Source: Bacteroidaceae bacterium
GTDB taxonomy: Bacteria > Bacteroidota > Bacteroidia > Bacteroidales > Bacteroidaceae
DNA length: 64,000 bases
Assembly (NCBI GenBank): GCA_017631315.1
Contig: JAGBTN010000012.1
Coordinates: 62,001 to 126,000 of the forward strand
Direction of reading: 5' to 3'
How positions within the stretch are numbered: the first letter of the stretch is position 1; the number at the start of each line of letters is the position of its first letter. Below the pieces are notes generated by a model. That model had not been told where the DNA came from and did not search any database. It saw nothing but the letters and a program-made list of their open reading frames with translations. The translations under genes were made by a program, and so were the position numbers. Positions 28,106-36,340 of this stretch are shown piece by piece.

Positions 28106-28363
28106 TTACATTTTCTTGGCCGAAGCTATACGGCCTTTTCCACCCGTGATTTGTGTAACCACCTGCTGCAAAACTGCCATTGTAGCACTGTCCACAACTG
28201 CAGGAGCAGCGGAGGTTTTCTTCGATGATTCCACTTCCTCGGGTGCGATTTTATTAACTGCCTTAATGAGTAGCTTGCCACCCCAGATGACTATAATCAG
28301 AATGAGAAAGACAGCACTCATTCCAACGACCATCAACTGAAGACCTAAACCAATGTTATCCAT
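28106..28363 (-). CDS. oadG: Na+ pump decarboxylase gamma subunit (OadG family)
   Basis: The 85-residue protein has one N-terminal membrane helix (MSAVFLILIIVIWGGKLLI, about 14-32) and a short hydrophilic, partly Ser/Ala-rich tail. That is the normal layout of OadG, which assembles alpha and beta and may bind Zn2+. It opens the decarboxylase operon behind a TATTTTTG element at 28388-28395. Confidence 0.88.
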   Translation of the reverse strand: MDNIGLGLQLMVVGMSAVFLILIIVIWGGKLLIKAVNKIAPEEVESSKKTSAAPAVVDSATMAVLQQVVTQITGGKGRIASAKKM

Positions 28364-28387
28364 TATCTTTTTTGATTAAATTGTGTG

Positions 28388-28395
28388 CAAAAATA
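28388..28395 (-). promoter_or_regulatory. TAnnTTTG element of the decarboxylase operon
   Basis: Minus strand TATTTTTG, about 25 bases before the oadG ATG. A good -33 partner is not seen. Confidence 0.55.
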
Positions 28396-28435
28396 CAAAA
28401 AATAATTCGCTTTGCGGTTTGTTCCAGCGAAAAAA

Positions 28436-28804
28436 TCATCTTGTTTGCTCGATTTTAACACTAATGCCTTGACAAAGAACACCCAAAGGTGGATTCTCCT
28501 TTTCAATAGTAACACAAACCTTCAAAACCAAAGGACATTCTGCAAGAATTGCCGATGCAATTCGTGCAGCAACGTGCTCCAACAAATTCGATGGAATTGC
28601 CATTTCACGACGAGTAATACTTACAAAACAAGAATAATCGACTGTCCCATCTAAACAATCATCCCGCCAAGAAGATTCCTCAACTTCGGTTTTGGCCGAA
28701 ATGGTAACATAAAAGTCACCGCCCACAACCTGCTCCTGGGGATGGCAACCATGATAAGCGTATAACTTAATACGAGCAACGTTTATTTCTGCTGTCCTAT
28801 TCAC
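28436..28804 (-). CDS. folB: Dihydroneopterin aldolase
   Basis: FolB cleaves 7,8-dihydroneopterin in folate synthesis. The 122-residue protein has the family pattern: INVARIKLYAYHGCHPQEQ near 8-25 with the conserved Y-x-HGC-x-x-E-type region, VDYSCFVSITRRE near 56, LLEHVAARIASAIL near 75 and the final LGVLCQGISVKIEQTR. Length is typical. Its start overlaps the stop of the nitroreductase fusion (28801-28804), so it is the third gene of the dnaA operon. Confidence 0.93.
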   Translation of the reverse strand: MNRTAEINVARIKLYAYHGCHPQEQVVGGDFYVTISAKTEVEESSWRDDCLDGTVDYSCFVSITRREMAIPSNLLEHVAARIASAILAECPLVLKVCVTIEKENPPLGVLCQGISVKIEQTR

Positions 28805-30042
28805 TCCGTTTCCTCCTCGTCAAATGTCTGTGAAGAATCCGGCAGATACTTCTTCAATACTCGGGCAACGCCTGCTGTCCACGAATTAATTGTATCATTT
28901 TCTAACTGAAGAGAAGTAATAAGCCTAATCACGTGGTCTATAGGCATACGATAGCGGAGCACACCACTGATAAGTTTCGCATAGTCCCAGTATTCAGGAT
29001 TAAAGCGTTCACTCAGCCCTTCAATGGTAGTCTTATATCCTCTTTTATTGATAAATTGAAAATCATATCGCTTCTGCCCATCGCGATCATAATGTTTTAA
29101 TATAAATCCCTTTTGTACGCTCTTTGGTATAGCTATACCCTCTTCGTCGTCTTGGAGGCCTGTAAATATCTCATATGGAAATCCATCAAGTAATCCCACG
29201 AAAGCAACCCATTTCTCCTTCTTGTTTTGGAAACGTACCACATCACATTCCAGTACATCTGGCCTACGTTCTGTCACGGCAGGAATGATACCGGGAAGAT
29301 TCTCAGCCTTAAGAAATTTCTGTTGAGCAAGCGTAGTTAACAACGTCGCAGACATTGACTCATTATCCTTGCGAGTATAGCGAATATCTGTAAAAACCTG
29401 TGCCAGTGTTTCCTTGCTATTGATTTCAACGAAGTGCTTGTTCTCTGGCAAGGATTCACGTTCCGTGTAACAATTGTTTATGCGTTCTGGCGTAAAAGCG
29501 TTATAGGTTTCCTGATGAACAATTGCCTGCAATGGTAATCTATCCGTTTGACTGGGAGATTCTGCCGGCCATCCCACAGTAAGTGTTGCTACAGGGAACA
29601 CTAACTCAGGTAATTCCAATGCCGAAATAATGGCTTGAGGCTGATATACGGTCGTACCCAAGAAACAGATACCCAAGCCCTTTTCCTCCGCCAAACAGCA
29701 GAAAGTCTGTGTAAAAAGCAAAGCATCGGTAGCAGCATTTAGGAAACTCAAAACATTGTCATATCCGGGATTCGCCTTGCGATTCAAGCACCAATCAGAA
29801 GTTCTACGAAAATCGGCACAAATTGTTAAAACAACAGGAGCCTGCGTCACCATCGGCTGAAAGAAATGAGCCGGAGCCAGCATTTCCTTCTTTTCCTCAG
29901 CCCGCGTCACGACAACACTATACAATTGGAGGTTACCCATCGTCTGTGTTCGTGAAGCATCCTCTATTAACTGATTCAGCAGCTCGTCGCTGACGGGCTG
30001 CTGAGTATATTTACGGATGGTTCTTCTTTGCTTAATGTTCAT
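28801..30042 (-). CDS. Nitroreductase fused to C-terminal (TSCPD) domain of a B12-dependent ribonucleotide reductase
   Basis: The 413-residue frame has two parts. Residues 1 to about 243 form a complete nitroreductase-family flavoprotein: RRTIRKYTQQPVSDELLN near 6, LNAATDALLFTQTF near 101, GLGICFLGTTVYQP near 122, and the family's usual C-terminus ETLAQVFTDIRYTRKDNE. Residues about 247-403 (LPGIIPAVTERRPDVLECDVV, GLLDGFPYEIFTG, KRGYKTTIEGLSERFNPEYW, LISGVLRYRMPIDHVI) match the tail region of adenosylcobalamin-dependent ribonucleoside-diphosphate reductase. The radical-bearing barrel and the Cys-rich end of that enzyme are absent. It overlaps dnaA (4 bp) upstream and folB downstream. The likeliest origin is a deletion that removed most of an adjacent nrdJ in frame. 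Whether the tail keeps a role is unknown. Confidence 0.85.
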   Translation of the reverse strand: MNIKQRRTIRKYTQQPVSDELLNQLIEDASRTQTMGNLQLYSVVVTRAEEKKEMLAPAHFFQPMVTQAPVVLTICADFRRTSDWCLNRKANPGYDNVLSFLNAATDALLFTQTFCCLAEEKGLGICFLGTTVYQPQAIISALELPELVFPVATLTVGWPAESPSQTDRLPLQAIVHQETYNAFTPERINNCYTERESLPENKHFVEINSKETLAQVFTDIRYTRKDNESMSATLLTTLAQQKFLKAENLPGIIPAVTERRPDVLECDVVRFQNKKEKWVAFVGLLDGFPYEIFTGLQDDEEGIAIPKSVQKGFILKHYDRDGQKRYDFQFINKRGYKTTIEGLSERFNPEYWDYAKLISGVLRYRMPIDHVIRLITSLQLENDTINSWTAGVARVLKKYLPDSSQTFDEEETE

Positions 30043-31448
30043 ATTACCTTCCCTATAAGTTTTTCTTCTAATTCCTCCAGATGTTGGCGAAGTTCCTTAT
30101 CCACCTTCAGCCTACCATCTATTGTCTTAATACCATGCAAGACTGTCGAATGATCACGATTACCTACATAGATTCCAATCTTGCTCATCGTCAATTTTGT
30201 ATGCTTATTCGCAAGATACATACTCATTTGACGCACTGTAACAATATTTGCCTTTCTGCTCTTGCCAAAGACATCCTCCTCTTTGACATTGAAATGACCG
30301 CACGTGCAACTAATGATCTGGTCAATCGTAACCGTTTTCCTTTCCACCTTGACTCGTCCAGCCAAAATATGCTTTGCGAACTCTAAATCAACCTCCTTAT
30401 TATAGACCACAGAATATGCCAGTAGGCTATGAATAACGCCTTCCAACTCACGCACACTGCCCGTAACATTTTGGGAGATATAATCCAACACCTCTTCCGA
30501 GATATTAAGACCATCATGTTTTACAATACTACGTAAGATATTGGAGCGAAGGCCTTCTTCCGGCTTCTCCATTTCGGCCATCAAACCGCTCTTAAAACGT
30601 GTAATAAGGCGTTCCTCCATTCCCTGTAATGATACAGGAGGGCGATCACAGGTCATGATGATTTGTTTACCGTTTTGACGCAAGTGATTGAATATGTGGA
30701 AGAATGTGTTCTGCGTTGCAGTCACGCCTGCCAATTCTTGAATATCATCAATAATGAGCATATCAATGCTCTGGTAGAAATGCATAAAATCGTTGAAGAC
30801 ATTGTTCTTGCGTGCATCGGTAAACTGAACCATAAAAAGGTGCGCGCTAAGATAAAGAACACGCATCTCTGGATGAAGTTCTTTTGTACGCAATCCAATG
30901 GCATTCACTAAATGCGTCTTGCCCACACCACTCGGACCATAGATAAAGAGTGGATTAAAGGTCATCTGTTCTGGATGCTCTGCAATTGCCTGACCTACAC
31001 TGCGCGGCAGTTTATTACTAGAGCCTTCAATGAAATTATTAAAATTCTGATGAACGTTGAGTTGTGAATCGAGATCCTCTGCAGCCCCAACGGCCTGTGC
31101 CAAGAGAGGTGATTTGTTTGGCTGACGAGAAGACGAGACTGCTGACGCTACGGTTGGGCCATCACTTTCCTGGCTGACAGTAACATTATCTGCCACCTCA
31201 ACATCGTAAACCAATGTTACATTTTTGCCAAAGAAACGCCAAATTGTAGTATAGATAAGACGGCGGTAATGTTCCTCCAGATATTCGAAGAAGAACTGTG
31301 ATGGTATACATACCACCAGTTCTTTTCGAGCAGCATCGAACGACTTAACTCTCATCGGTGAGAACCAAGCCTGAAACTGCTGTTCGCTCACGTTGCTCTG
31401 GAACATTTCCATGCACCGCTGCCACAATATCTTTTCCGTCTCTGTCAT
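30039..31448 (-). CDS. dnaA: Chromosomal replication initiator DnaA
   Basis: DnaA binds oriC boxes and opens the origin. From ATG 31448 (MTETEKILWQRC; an upstream Met at 31463 only adds MRRKL) the protein has 469 residues. Domain I is residues 1-80, a variable linker runs to about 140, and the AAA+ domain has Walker A GPSGVGKT with Lys177 and Walker B MLIIDDIQ. Domain IV ends with the DNA-binding signature VGNRDHSTVLHGIKTI. It is complete and typical. It heads the operon dnaA, nitroreductase fusion, folB; the stop overlaps the next ATG by 4 bp. Confidence 0.98.
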   Translation of the reverse strand: MTETEKILWQRCMEMFQSNVSEQQFQAWFSPMRVKSFDAARKELVVCIPSQFFFEYLEEHYRRLIYTTIWRFFGKNVTLVYDVEVADNVTVSQESDGPTVASAVSSSRQPNKSPLLAQAVGAAEDLDSQLNVHQNFNNFIEGSSNKLPRSVGQAIAEHPEQMTFNPLFIYGPSGVGKTHLVNAIGLRTKELHPEMRVLYLSAHLFMVQFTDARKNNVFNDFMHFYQSIDMLIIDDIQELAGVTATQNTFFHIFNHLRQNGKQIIMTCDRPPVSLQGMEERLITRFKSGLMAEMEKPEEGLRSNILRSIVKHDGLNISEEVLDYISQNVTGSVRELEGVIHSLLAYSVVYNKEVDLEFAKHILAGRVKVERKTVTIDQIISCTCGHFNVKEEDVFGKSRKANIVTVRQMSMYLANKHTKLTMSKIGIYVGNRDHSTVLHGIKTIDGRLKVDKELRQHLEELEEKLIGKVI

Positions 31449-32114
31449 CAGTTTTCTACGCACACTAGCAAACGATGTGCTATTTTGTTATCTCTAATAT
31501 ATTAATTATGTATATTGTAAAGAACTCCCCGAAGGCTTTTTCAAGCACACTATTTTTTAAGGCGAATTCGAGTGCAAAATTACTACATTTTTCTCAAAGA
31601 GCCAAAAATACATCCACTATCACAAATATGTTCAAAAGCATAACTCACTGTTTTTCAATAATAGTTAAGAACATGCCCTTTTAACATACGTTTTAGCTCA
31701 AAATAGGACTCATATCGGTGATAAACAAATGTTTTGGGCATCTTCGAAAAAGAAAGTTTCCACACGACATTTGGCTCTAATACCCGCTATTACACAAAGT
31801 TAAACCCATATATTATCAAACACATCTAAGATATGTATTATTTCGTTAAAATCTAAATAGTATACATCATGCGAAAAATAAAGAAAAACATTGATCTGTT
31901 CACAATAAAAAGAATCCTAATTTCGTTTTCTATATAGATACAGACAAGAACTATCCTCTAATTATAACAATTCTCACTAACAACTCACCATAAAGCCTAT
32001 GGAACAAACACTACCTCTTCCTTATATTCAGCCGAACACAACAGTTTTGGCAAAGATACGTCAGTTTGCCCGTACATTTCGGCCACAGCCATTCACCCTT
32101 ACAAACTGTCCGAC
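31449..32114. other. AT-rich gap between divergent dnaA and rpe, no gene seen
   Basis: The 666-bp gap holds the dnaA promoter and long A+T-rich stretches (31620-31990). I find no convincing coding frame. I looked for DnaA boxes: GTTTCCACA near 31756 differs from TTATCCACA at two positions and no cluster of better matches is visible, so an origin here is not supported. No clear TAnnTTTG element was found for rpe; TACATTTC near 32073 is the closest. Confidence 0.6.
31575..31606 (-). promoter_or_regulatory. Promoter of dnaA
   Basis: On the minus strand TTTG (31603-31606) and TAATTTTG (31575-31582) are 20 bp apart, the Bacteroidota spacing. The predicted leader to the dnaA ATG is about 122 nt. 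Confidence 0.65.
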
Positions 32115-32756
32115 ATGATTTCGCCATCCTTGCTCTCCGCTAATTTTGCCAATCTTGAAAAGGAAATGGCATGGTTCAATCAAAGTAGTGCTGATTGGCT
32201 CCACATCGACATCATGGATGGCGTCTTTGTGCCAAACATTTCTTTTGGTTTTCCTGTTTTGGAACATGTTGCACGCATTTGCAACAAGCCCCTCGATGTA
32301 CACCTGATGATTGTGCAACCCGAGAAGTTCATCAACGAAGTCAAAGCTCTCGGCGCATACATAATGAATGTCCACTACGAGGCATGTCCGCATCTTCACC
32401 GAGTTATTGGTCAGATACACGAAGCCGGCATGAAGGCTGGCGTTACGCTTAATCCTGCAACACCCGTCTCCGTTTTGGAAGATATTGCTGCGGACCTCGA
32501 CCTTGTCCTCCTCATGAGTGTCAATCCCGGTTTTGGCGGACAGAAGTTCATTCCACACACGTTGCAAAAGGTTGTTGCACTCCGCCAACTGCTCGAGCGC
32601 ACTGGAAGCAAAGCGCTCATCGAAGTGGACGGTGGCGTCAACCTTGAAACAGGACGCCAGCTGAAAGCTGCCGGTGCTGATGTGCTTGTCGCCGGAAGCC
32701 ACATCTTCTCTGCCCCCGACCCTGCAGCAGCCTGCAAGGCCCTTTCGGAGTTATAG
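32115..32756 (+). CDS. rpe: Ribulose-phosphate 3-epimerase
   Basis: Rpe interconverts ribulose 5-phosphate and xylulose 5-phosphate. The 213-residue TIM barrel has the expected signatures: ISPSLLSANFANL at 2-14, DWLHIDIMDGVFVPNISFG near 31-49 with the metal-binding His/Asp, the VNPGFGGQKFI loop near 136, and EVDGGVN near 174. Length and ends are typical. comEC follows after 24 bp on the same strand. Confidence 0.97.
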   Translation: MISPSLLSANFANLEKEMAWFNQSSADWLHIDIMDGVFVPNISFGFPVLEHVARICNKPLDVHLMIVQPEKFINEVKALGAYIMNVHYEACPHLHRVIGQIHEAGMKAGVTLNPATPVSVLEDIAADLDLVLLMSVNPGFGGQKFIPHTLQKVVALRQLLERTGSKALIEVDGGVNLETGRQLKAAGADVLVAGSHIFSAPDPAAACKALSEL

Positions 32757-32780
32757 CTGGCACATCATACCTGCAGCTGT

Positions 32781-33908
32781 ATGCTTATTCAGCACCCAAT
32801 GTTTTGGTGCGCCGTTATGCTGATAGCGGGTACCGCATGGGGGGTATATCTCCCATTGCCCTATTACTTGCCGTTATTGGCCGTCGTTGTTATATCCTCT
32901 ACTTTACTGCGCCGTTTTGGACATTGGCACGACGTGCTTACCCTTCTCACCTGGCTCCTGATAGGATGTAGCAGGGCATCCATATCTTATGGAGAAGGCG
33001 AAGCTCCGCAATGGCAACAAACTGTTTTCCAAAAGGCAAAAACAGTACAATCATCCCTGACAACACGGCTTAGCAAGTCTGGAGTCTCGAGTCATACCTT
33101 GGCATTAACACAAGCATTGGTTGTCGGCAAGAAAGACGAGTTAAGCCAAGAAACACATCAGGCATATCGGCAGGTAGGAGCAAGCCATCTTTTGGCATTA
33201 AGCGGAATGCATTTAGGCATTATCTATTCCCTACTCTATTTCTTTCTTGTCCGATGGGTGCGCCACAGCCGCTGGCGATGGTATTTCTTACCATTAATCC
33301 TATTCTCACTATGGGGTTATACCTTGGTAGCAGGAATGCCAGTCTCGCTGGTAAGAGCAGCATTGATGCTGTCGGTAATTACCATCACTACACTCATGCA
33401 ATATCGTACCGACCCCTTGCATCCTTTGGCATTAAGCGCCATCATTATCCTGCTTGTTGAACCAGCACAAGTCTTCAGCATCAGTTTCCAACTCTCCTAC
33501 GCTGCGGTTCTCTTTCTGCTCCTATTGTGGGCGCCTGTGAATGATTTGTTTCCACAACAAAATTGGGTAATAAAACTATTCGTTGTATCCTGCATTGCCA
33601 CATTGGGCACCATGCCCTTGACGCTCTATTACTTCCACCAACTGCCTTTGCTTGGTCCGTTGCTAAGTTTGATTCTTATCCCATTGACAACACTTATTAT
33701 TTGGATGACGCTTGCCACAATACTTCTACCCGTTGCTCCATTCGGCTGGACATTGAACCTGATGGTAAGCCTACAGGAAAAGATCCTCACCTATGCCGGC
33801 AACATTCCACATACTACAATAACAGACATCTACCCCGACAAATTAGGTATCACGCTCATATATGCAGCAATGCTGGTGGCAATAGTACGTCTACGCACAA
33901 GAAACTAA
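32781..33908 (+). CDS. comEC: Short ComEC/Rec2-type competence membrane protein lacking the nuclease domain
   Basis: The 375-residue protein is a polytopic membrane protein containing the Competence (PF03772-type) core: GASHLLALSGMHLGIIYSLLYF near 134-155, GMPVSLVRAALML near 188, VFSISFQLSYAAVLFLLLL near 230. ComEC moves single-stranded DNA across the inner membrane in transformation. Many ComEC proteins also have an N-terminal OB-fold (DUF4131) and a C-terminal metallo-beta-lactamase-like nuclease; here only a stub of about 80 residues precedes the core and the chain ends after the last helix with LRTRN. There is no sign of a frameshift at the end, so it looks like a compact form rather than a broken gene. 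Confidence 0.85.
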   Translation: MLIQHPMFWCAVMLIAGTAWGVYLPLPYYLPLLAVVVISSTLLRRFGHWHDVLTLLTWLLIGCSRASISYGEGEAPQWQQTVFQKAKTVQSSLTTRLSKSGVSSHTLALTQALVVGKKDELSQETHQAYRQVGASHLLALSGMHLGIIYSLLYFFLVRWVRHSRWRWYFLPLILFSLWGYTLVAGMPVSLVRAALMLSVITITTLMQYRTDPLHPLALSAIIILLVEPAQVFSISFQLSYAAVLFLLLLWAPVNDLFPQQNWVIKLFVVSCIATLGTMPLTLYYFHQLPLLGPLLSLILIPLTTLIIWMTLATILLPVAPFGWTLNLMVSLQEKILTYAGNIPHTTITDIYPDKLGITLIYAAMLVAIVRLRTRN

Positions 33909-33971
33909 TTACATGCTCTACCTGCTATTAAATGCATTTTTAAAATTCCTGAAAAGTATCCTGAAGCCTCG

Positions 33972-34081
33972 TAATGCAAGGCTGAAAAACTATACACGTT
34001 AAGTTGGCAAACTATACACGTTAAGTTGGGCAAGTTCTGCAGAGAAGTTGGGCAACTTCTCTGGAGTAGTTTTTCATCGTG
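33972..34081. repeat. 22-bp-period intergenic array, ACACGTTAAGTT family, three clear and two weak units
   Basis: ACACGTTAAGTTGG occurs at 33994 and 34016; 34038 has TGCAGAGAAGTTGGGC in the same register. Weak units at 33972 and 34060 keep the 22-bp phase. It lies between the convergent comEC and outer-membrane protein genes and ends at the terminator. Confidence 0.8.
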
Positions 34082-34085
34082 ACTG

Positions 34086-34139
34086 CAAAAGAAAGGAGTC
34101 CTTCCTCGATTGCAGGGAAGAACTCCTTTATTTCTTGCG
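34086..34139 (-). terminator. Terminator of the PCMD/outer-membrane protein operon
   Basis: On the minus strand AAAGGAGT and ACTCCTTT flank an inner pairing (CTTCCC/GGAAG), followed by CTTTTGC. It lies 22 bp after the stop at 34161. Confidence 0.75.
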
Positions 34140-34160
34140 GATAATATGACAGAAAAGGTA

Positions 34161-34958
34161 TCAGTAACGGTATGCCGCGCCTATTGTTGCATAGATGGGG
34201 AACATGCGGAAGGAGATAGCCTCGAACTCGGCTCTCCAGATGTTTGACAAACCCCAGTCAACAAGACCGAAGACATTCATATGCTTTGTTGCCTTCCAGT
34301 CAAAACCGACTTCGACACCCACATTCAGAGGGAGCATATTGTCGGCAAAGCTTTCCGGATACGGAGTGGGATTCTCACGCGTCATGAATATCTTAGTACC
34401 TGTAGGATTATCCTCGCGCAAATAACCTACGCCATCGCTATTGTCATACACCTCGCCGGTGAAAGTCTGACGGAAATAATAGCTCAGATAAGGACCTGCA
34501 CTGACATTCCAACGAGGGCTTATGCGGAAAGTAGCCTGTATGGGAAGCGTAACGCCCCACATTTCGGTGCTGGTGGCATTGGTTCCTGTGAAGTAGCCTT
34601 TAGTGATTTCACCCTCTTGTTCAAGCCATACGTAGTAGTTCTTAACATCTGCCTTTGTGTCAAATCCTTCCCAAAAGAAGTGAGCACCCATGCTTACGCC
34701 CCATCGTTTTGAAAACATACGATAACCGTCGATGCCCAGACTAACACCGCCACGAGGACTGAAACCACTGATTTTCCTTATCTCGGCAGGCAAAGGAAGG
34801 GGAGTCGTGCCACCGATGACATAGCCGACACGAGCAATAAAACCACCGGCCTTGAGGCCTTTTGTCGGTCCCCACTTCTGCCAAGCATCTTCCTGCTGAG
34901 CAAAAACTGAAGTTGTCGAAACGAAAAGAAATGTAAAGATATAGAGAATACGTTTCAT
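34161..34958 (-). CDS. Outer-membrane beta-barrel protein (PorT/OmpW-like size)
   Basis: From ATG 34958 (the first Met 16 bp after the preceding stop, opening the signal peptide MKRILYIFTFLFVSTTSVFAQ) the product has 265 residues. The body shows alternating strands with aromatic girdles: GGVSLGIDGYRMFSKRWGVSMGAHFFW near 80, WNVSAGPYLSYYFRQTF near 155, and a C-terminal strand MFPIYATIGAAYRY ending in an aromatic residue as barrel proteins do. It lies after the PCMD protein in a two-gene operon. The ligand or role is not evident; perhaps it anchors or transports with the PCMD partner. Confidence 0.75.
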   Translation of the reverse strand: MKRILYIFTFLFVSTTSVFAQQEDAWQKWGPTKGLKAGGFIARVGYVIGGTTPLPLPAEIRKISGFSPRGGVSLGIDGYRMFSKRWGVSMGAHFFWEGFDTKADVKNYYVWLEQEGEITKGYFTGTNATSTEMWGVTLPIQATFRISPRWNVSAGPYLSYYFRQTFTGEVYDNSDGVGYLREDNPTGTKIFMTRENPTPYPESFADNMLPLNVGVEVGFDWKATKHMNVFGLVDWGLSNIWRAEFEAISFRMFPIYATIGAAYRY

Positions 34959-34974
34959 GCCTGTTAGATATTTT

Positions 34975-36186
34975 TTATTCGCAATAGAGTTGCACATTGT
35001 CAATAAGAAGTTTGCTGCCTATGGCGCCCTTGAAGTGAGCACCCTGCCAACTGCTGGCAAAACCGATGATAAGGCTATAGCCCTTGTTAGCCAAGACAGT
35101 AGGATCAATCTCCGACCTGTACTCGACGGGAATTACAAATTCCTGCCATTCGCCCGTCACACCATGAATGGGGTTATTAGTAAGTTGGTCGCTGCCGTCG
35201 GCATTATAGTAGTGCGGCAATCGACCAAGGCCAACAATATGGGGGCTTGACAGGACATCGTTGCCATCGAGCATTACCTTGTTGCCCGAAGCATCTTCGT
35301 TACGGTAGAGCACCACGTATGCGTCGGGCTCATCTACCACACCTGTCACCGGCTTGCCGCTACGGTCCTGATAGGTGTTTCCCTTTTCGAATCGAAGCCA
35401 AACACGCATCTGCATAGGCTTATGAGCAAATGGCGAGCCGAACATCGTTGCCTTGAGAGCATTCTTTATGGCATTATCAACATCGAAAACGCCATTGAAC
35501 ATCGAACCAGAAGCCAGTCGCATATTCACCATCTGACCGAAAGGACCCGTATCGCATGTCTCCAGTTTGAGGCAGTCACTGCCGTCGGGGCCTCCACCCA
35601 TAACAGGCGTAGAAGGATAGTCCATCGGCTTGGCCGACGATTTACTGATTTTAAAGCCTGGATTTCCGTTCTTCCATGTGCCATCCGTAAAGATTTCCGG
35701 AGCAGTCCAAACGTAATATTTCCCGCCCGGTTCAAGTGTGTATTCCTCGAAATCTATCTTCAAGTTTCCTTCGCTGGGTTTCTCGCGAACAACGGCTACT
35801 GTATAGTCACGGCTCCACACTCTGTCTTCCGACACGATATGAAAGTGACGCACCTTTTCGTCCGAATAGTCAACAGCCGAACCATTGCGGAAGAGTTCGT
35901 CTGTTCCATTCTCGTTCTTCAAATAGATGCTGGCACCTTCTGTTACGCGAAGCGTTGTAGGGACATTTTTTACATTCGCATAACTGCGAATAATGAATAC
36001 GATGTTTGTTTTAGCAGAAATAATCGTCTGCGCCGTATCATAGTCGTGATAAAAAAAGTCGGTTGGCTTGTCGAGATGAAGTGAAATAGATTCGATGTCA
36101 CACTCTGTGTTTTCCATCTCTTCTTGAATGCACGAAATGAAGAAAAGAGGAAGGGCAGCAAGCACCGCGATAAATGTCTTATTCAT
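34975..36186 (-). CDS. PCMD-domain lipoprotein (putative carbohydrate metabolism domain)
   Basis: From ATG 36186 (MNKTFIAVLAALPLFF) the product has 403 residues with a lipobox FISC at Cys18. The N-terminal third is an Ig-like/DUF domain (about 25-140). The rest is the PCMD domain (PF13201), recognisable from PEIFTDGTWKNGNPGF, PVMGGGPDGSDCLKLETC, MFNGVFDV and the end IIGFASSWQGAHFKGAIGSKLLIDNVQLYCE. The fold resembles carbohydrate-binding jelly rolls, and a glycan-binding surface role is inferred. Promoter TACTTTTG at 36221-36228 gives a leader of about 30 nt. It is cotranscribed with the barrel gene 16 bp downstream. Confidence 0.88.
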   Translation of the reverse strand: MNKTFIAVLAALPLFFISCIQEEMENTECDIESISLHLDKPTDFFYHDYDTAQTIISAKTNIVFIIRSYANVKNVPTTLRVTEGASIYLKNENGTDELFRNGSAVDYSDEKVRHFHIVSEDRVWSRDYTVAVVREKPSEGNLKIDFEEYTLEPGGKYYVWTAPEIFTDGTWKNGNPGFKISKSSAKPMDYPSTPVMGGGPDGSDCLKLETCDTGPFGQMVNMRLASGSMFNGVFDVDNAIKNALKATMFGSPFAHKPMQMRVWLRFEKGNTYQDRSGKPVTGVVDEPDAYVVLYRNEDASGNKVMLDGNDVLSSPHIVGLGRLPHYYNADGSDQLTNNPIHGVTGEWQEFVIPVEYRSEIDPTVLANKGYSLIIGFASSWQGAHFKGAIGSKLLIDNVQLYCE

Positions 36187-36220
36187 GTATGTTTTTTGTG
36201 TGTTTTTGATAAAATCGCGG

Positions 36221-36228
36221 CAAAAGTA
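36221..36228 (-). promoter_or_regulatory. TAnnTTTG element of the PCMD operon
   Basis: Minus strand TACTTTTG, about 35 bases before the ATG at 36186. Confidence 0.65.
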
Positions 36229-36340
36229 CAACATTTAATAATAATATAGACGTTTTTTCGGTAAGTTTATCCTTTATTACCCTTATTTTATATCCTCGTT
36301 CGGTGTTTTTGCTACCTGTACACTTTATATGATTCGGTAA

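Noticed and set aside
28801..30042. Nitroreductase fusion explained by two separate genes with a frameshift
   Set aside because: One continuous frame spans both parts, with no internal stop or start needed; an assembly error remains possible but cannot be judged from sequence alone.
32051..32058. Minus-strand TATCTTTG as a second dnaA promoter
   Set aside because: No -33 partner and a 600-nt leader would result; the element at 31575-31582 is far better.
31449..32114. Chromosomal replication origin beside dnaA
   Set aside because: AT-rich, but no cluster of good DnaA boxes; the best match has two mismatches. In many Bacteroidota oriC is not next to dnaA.
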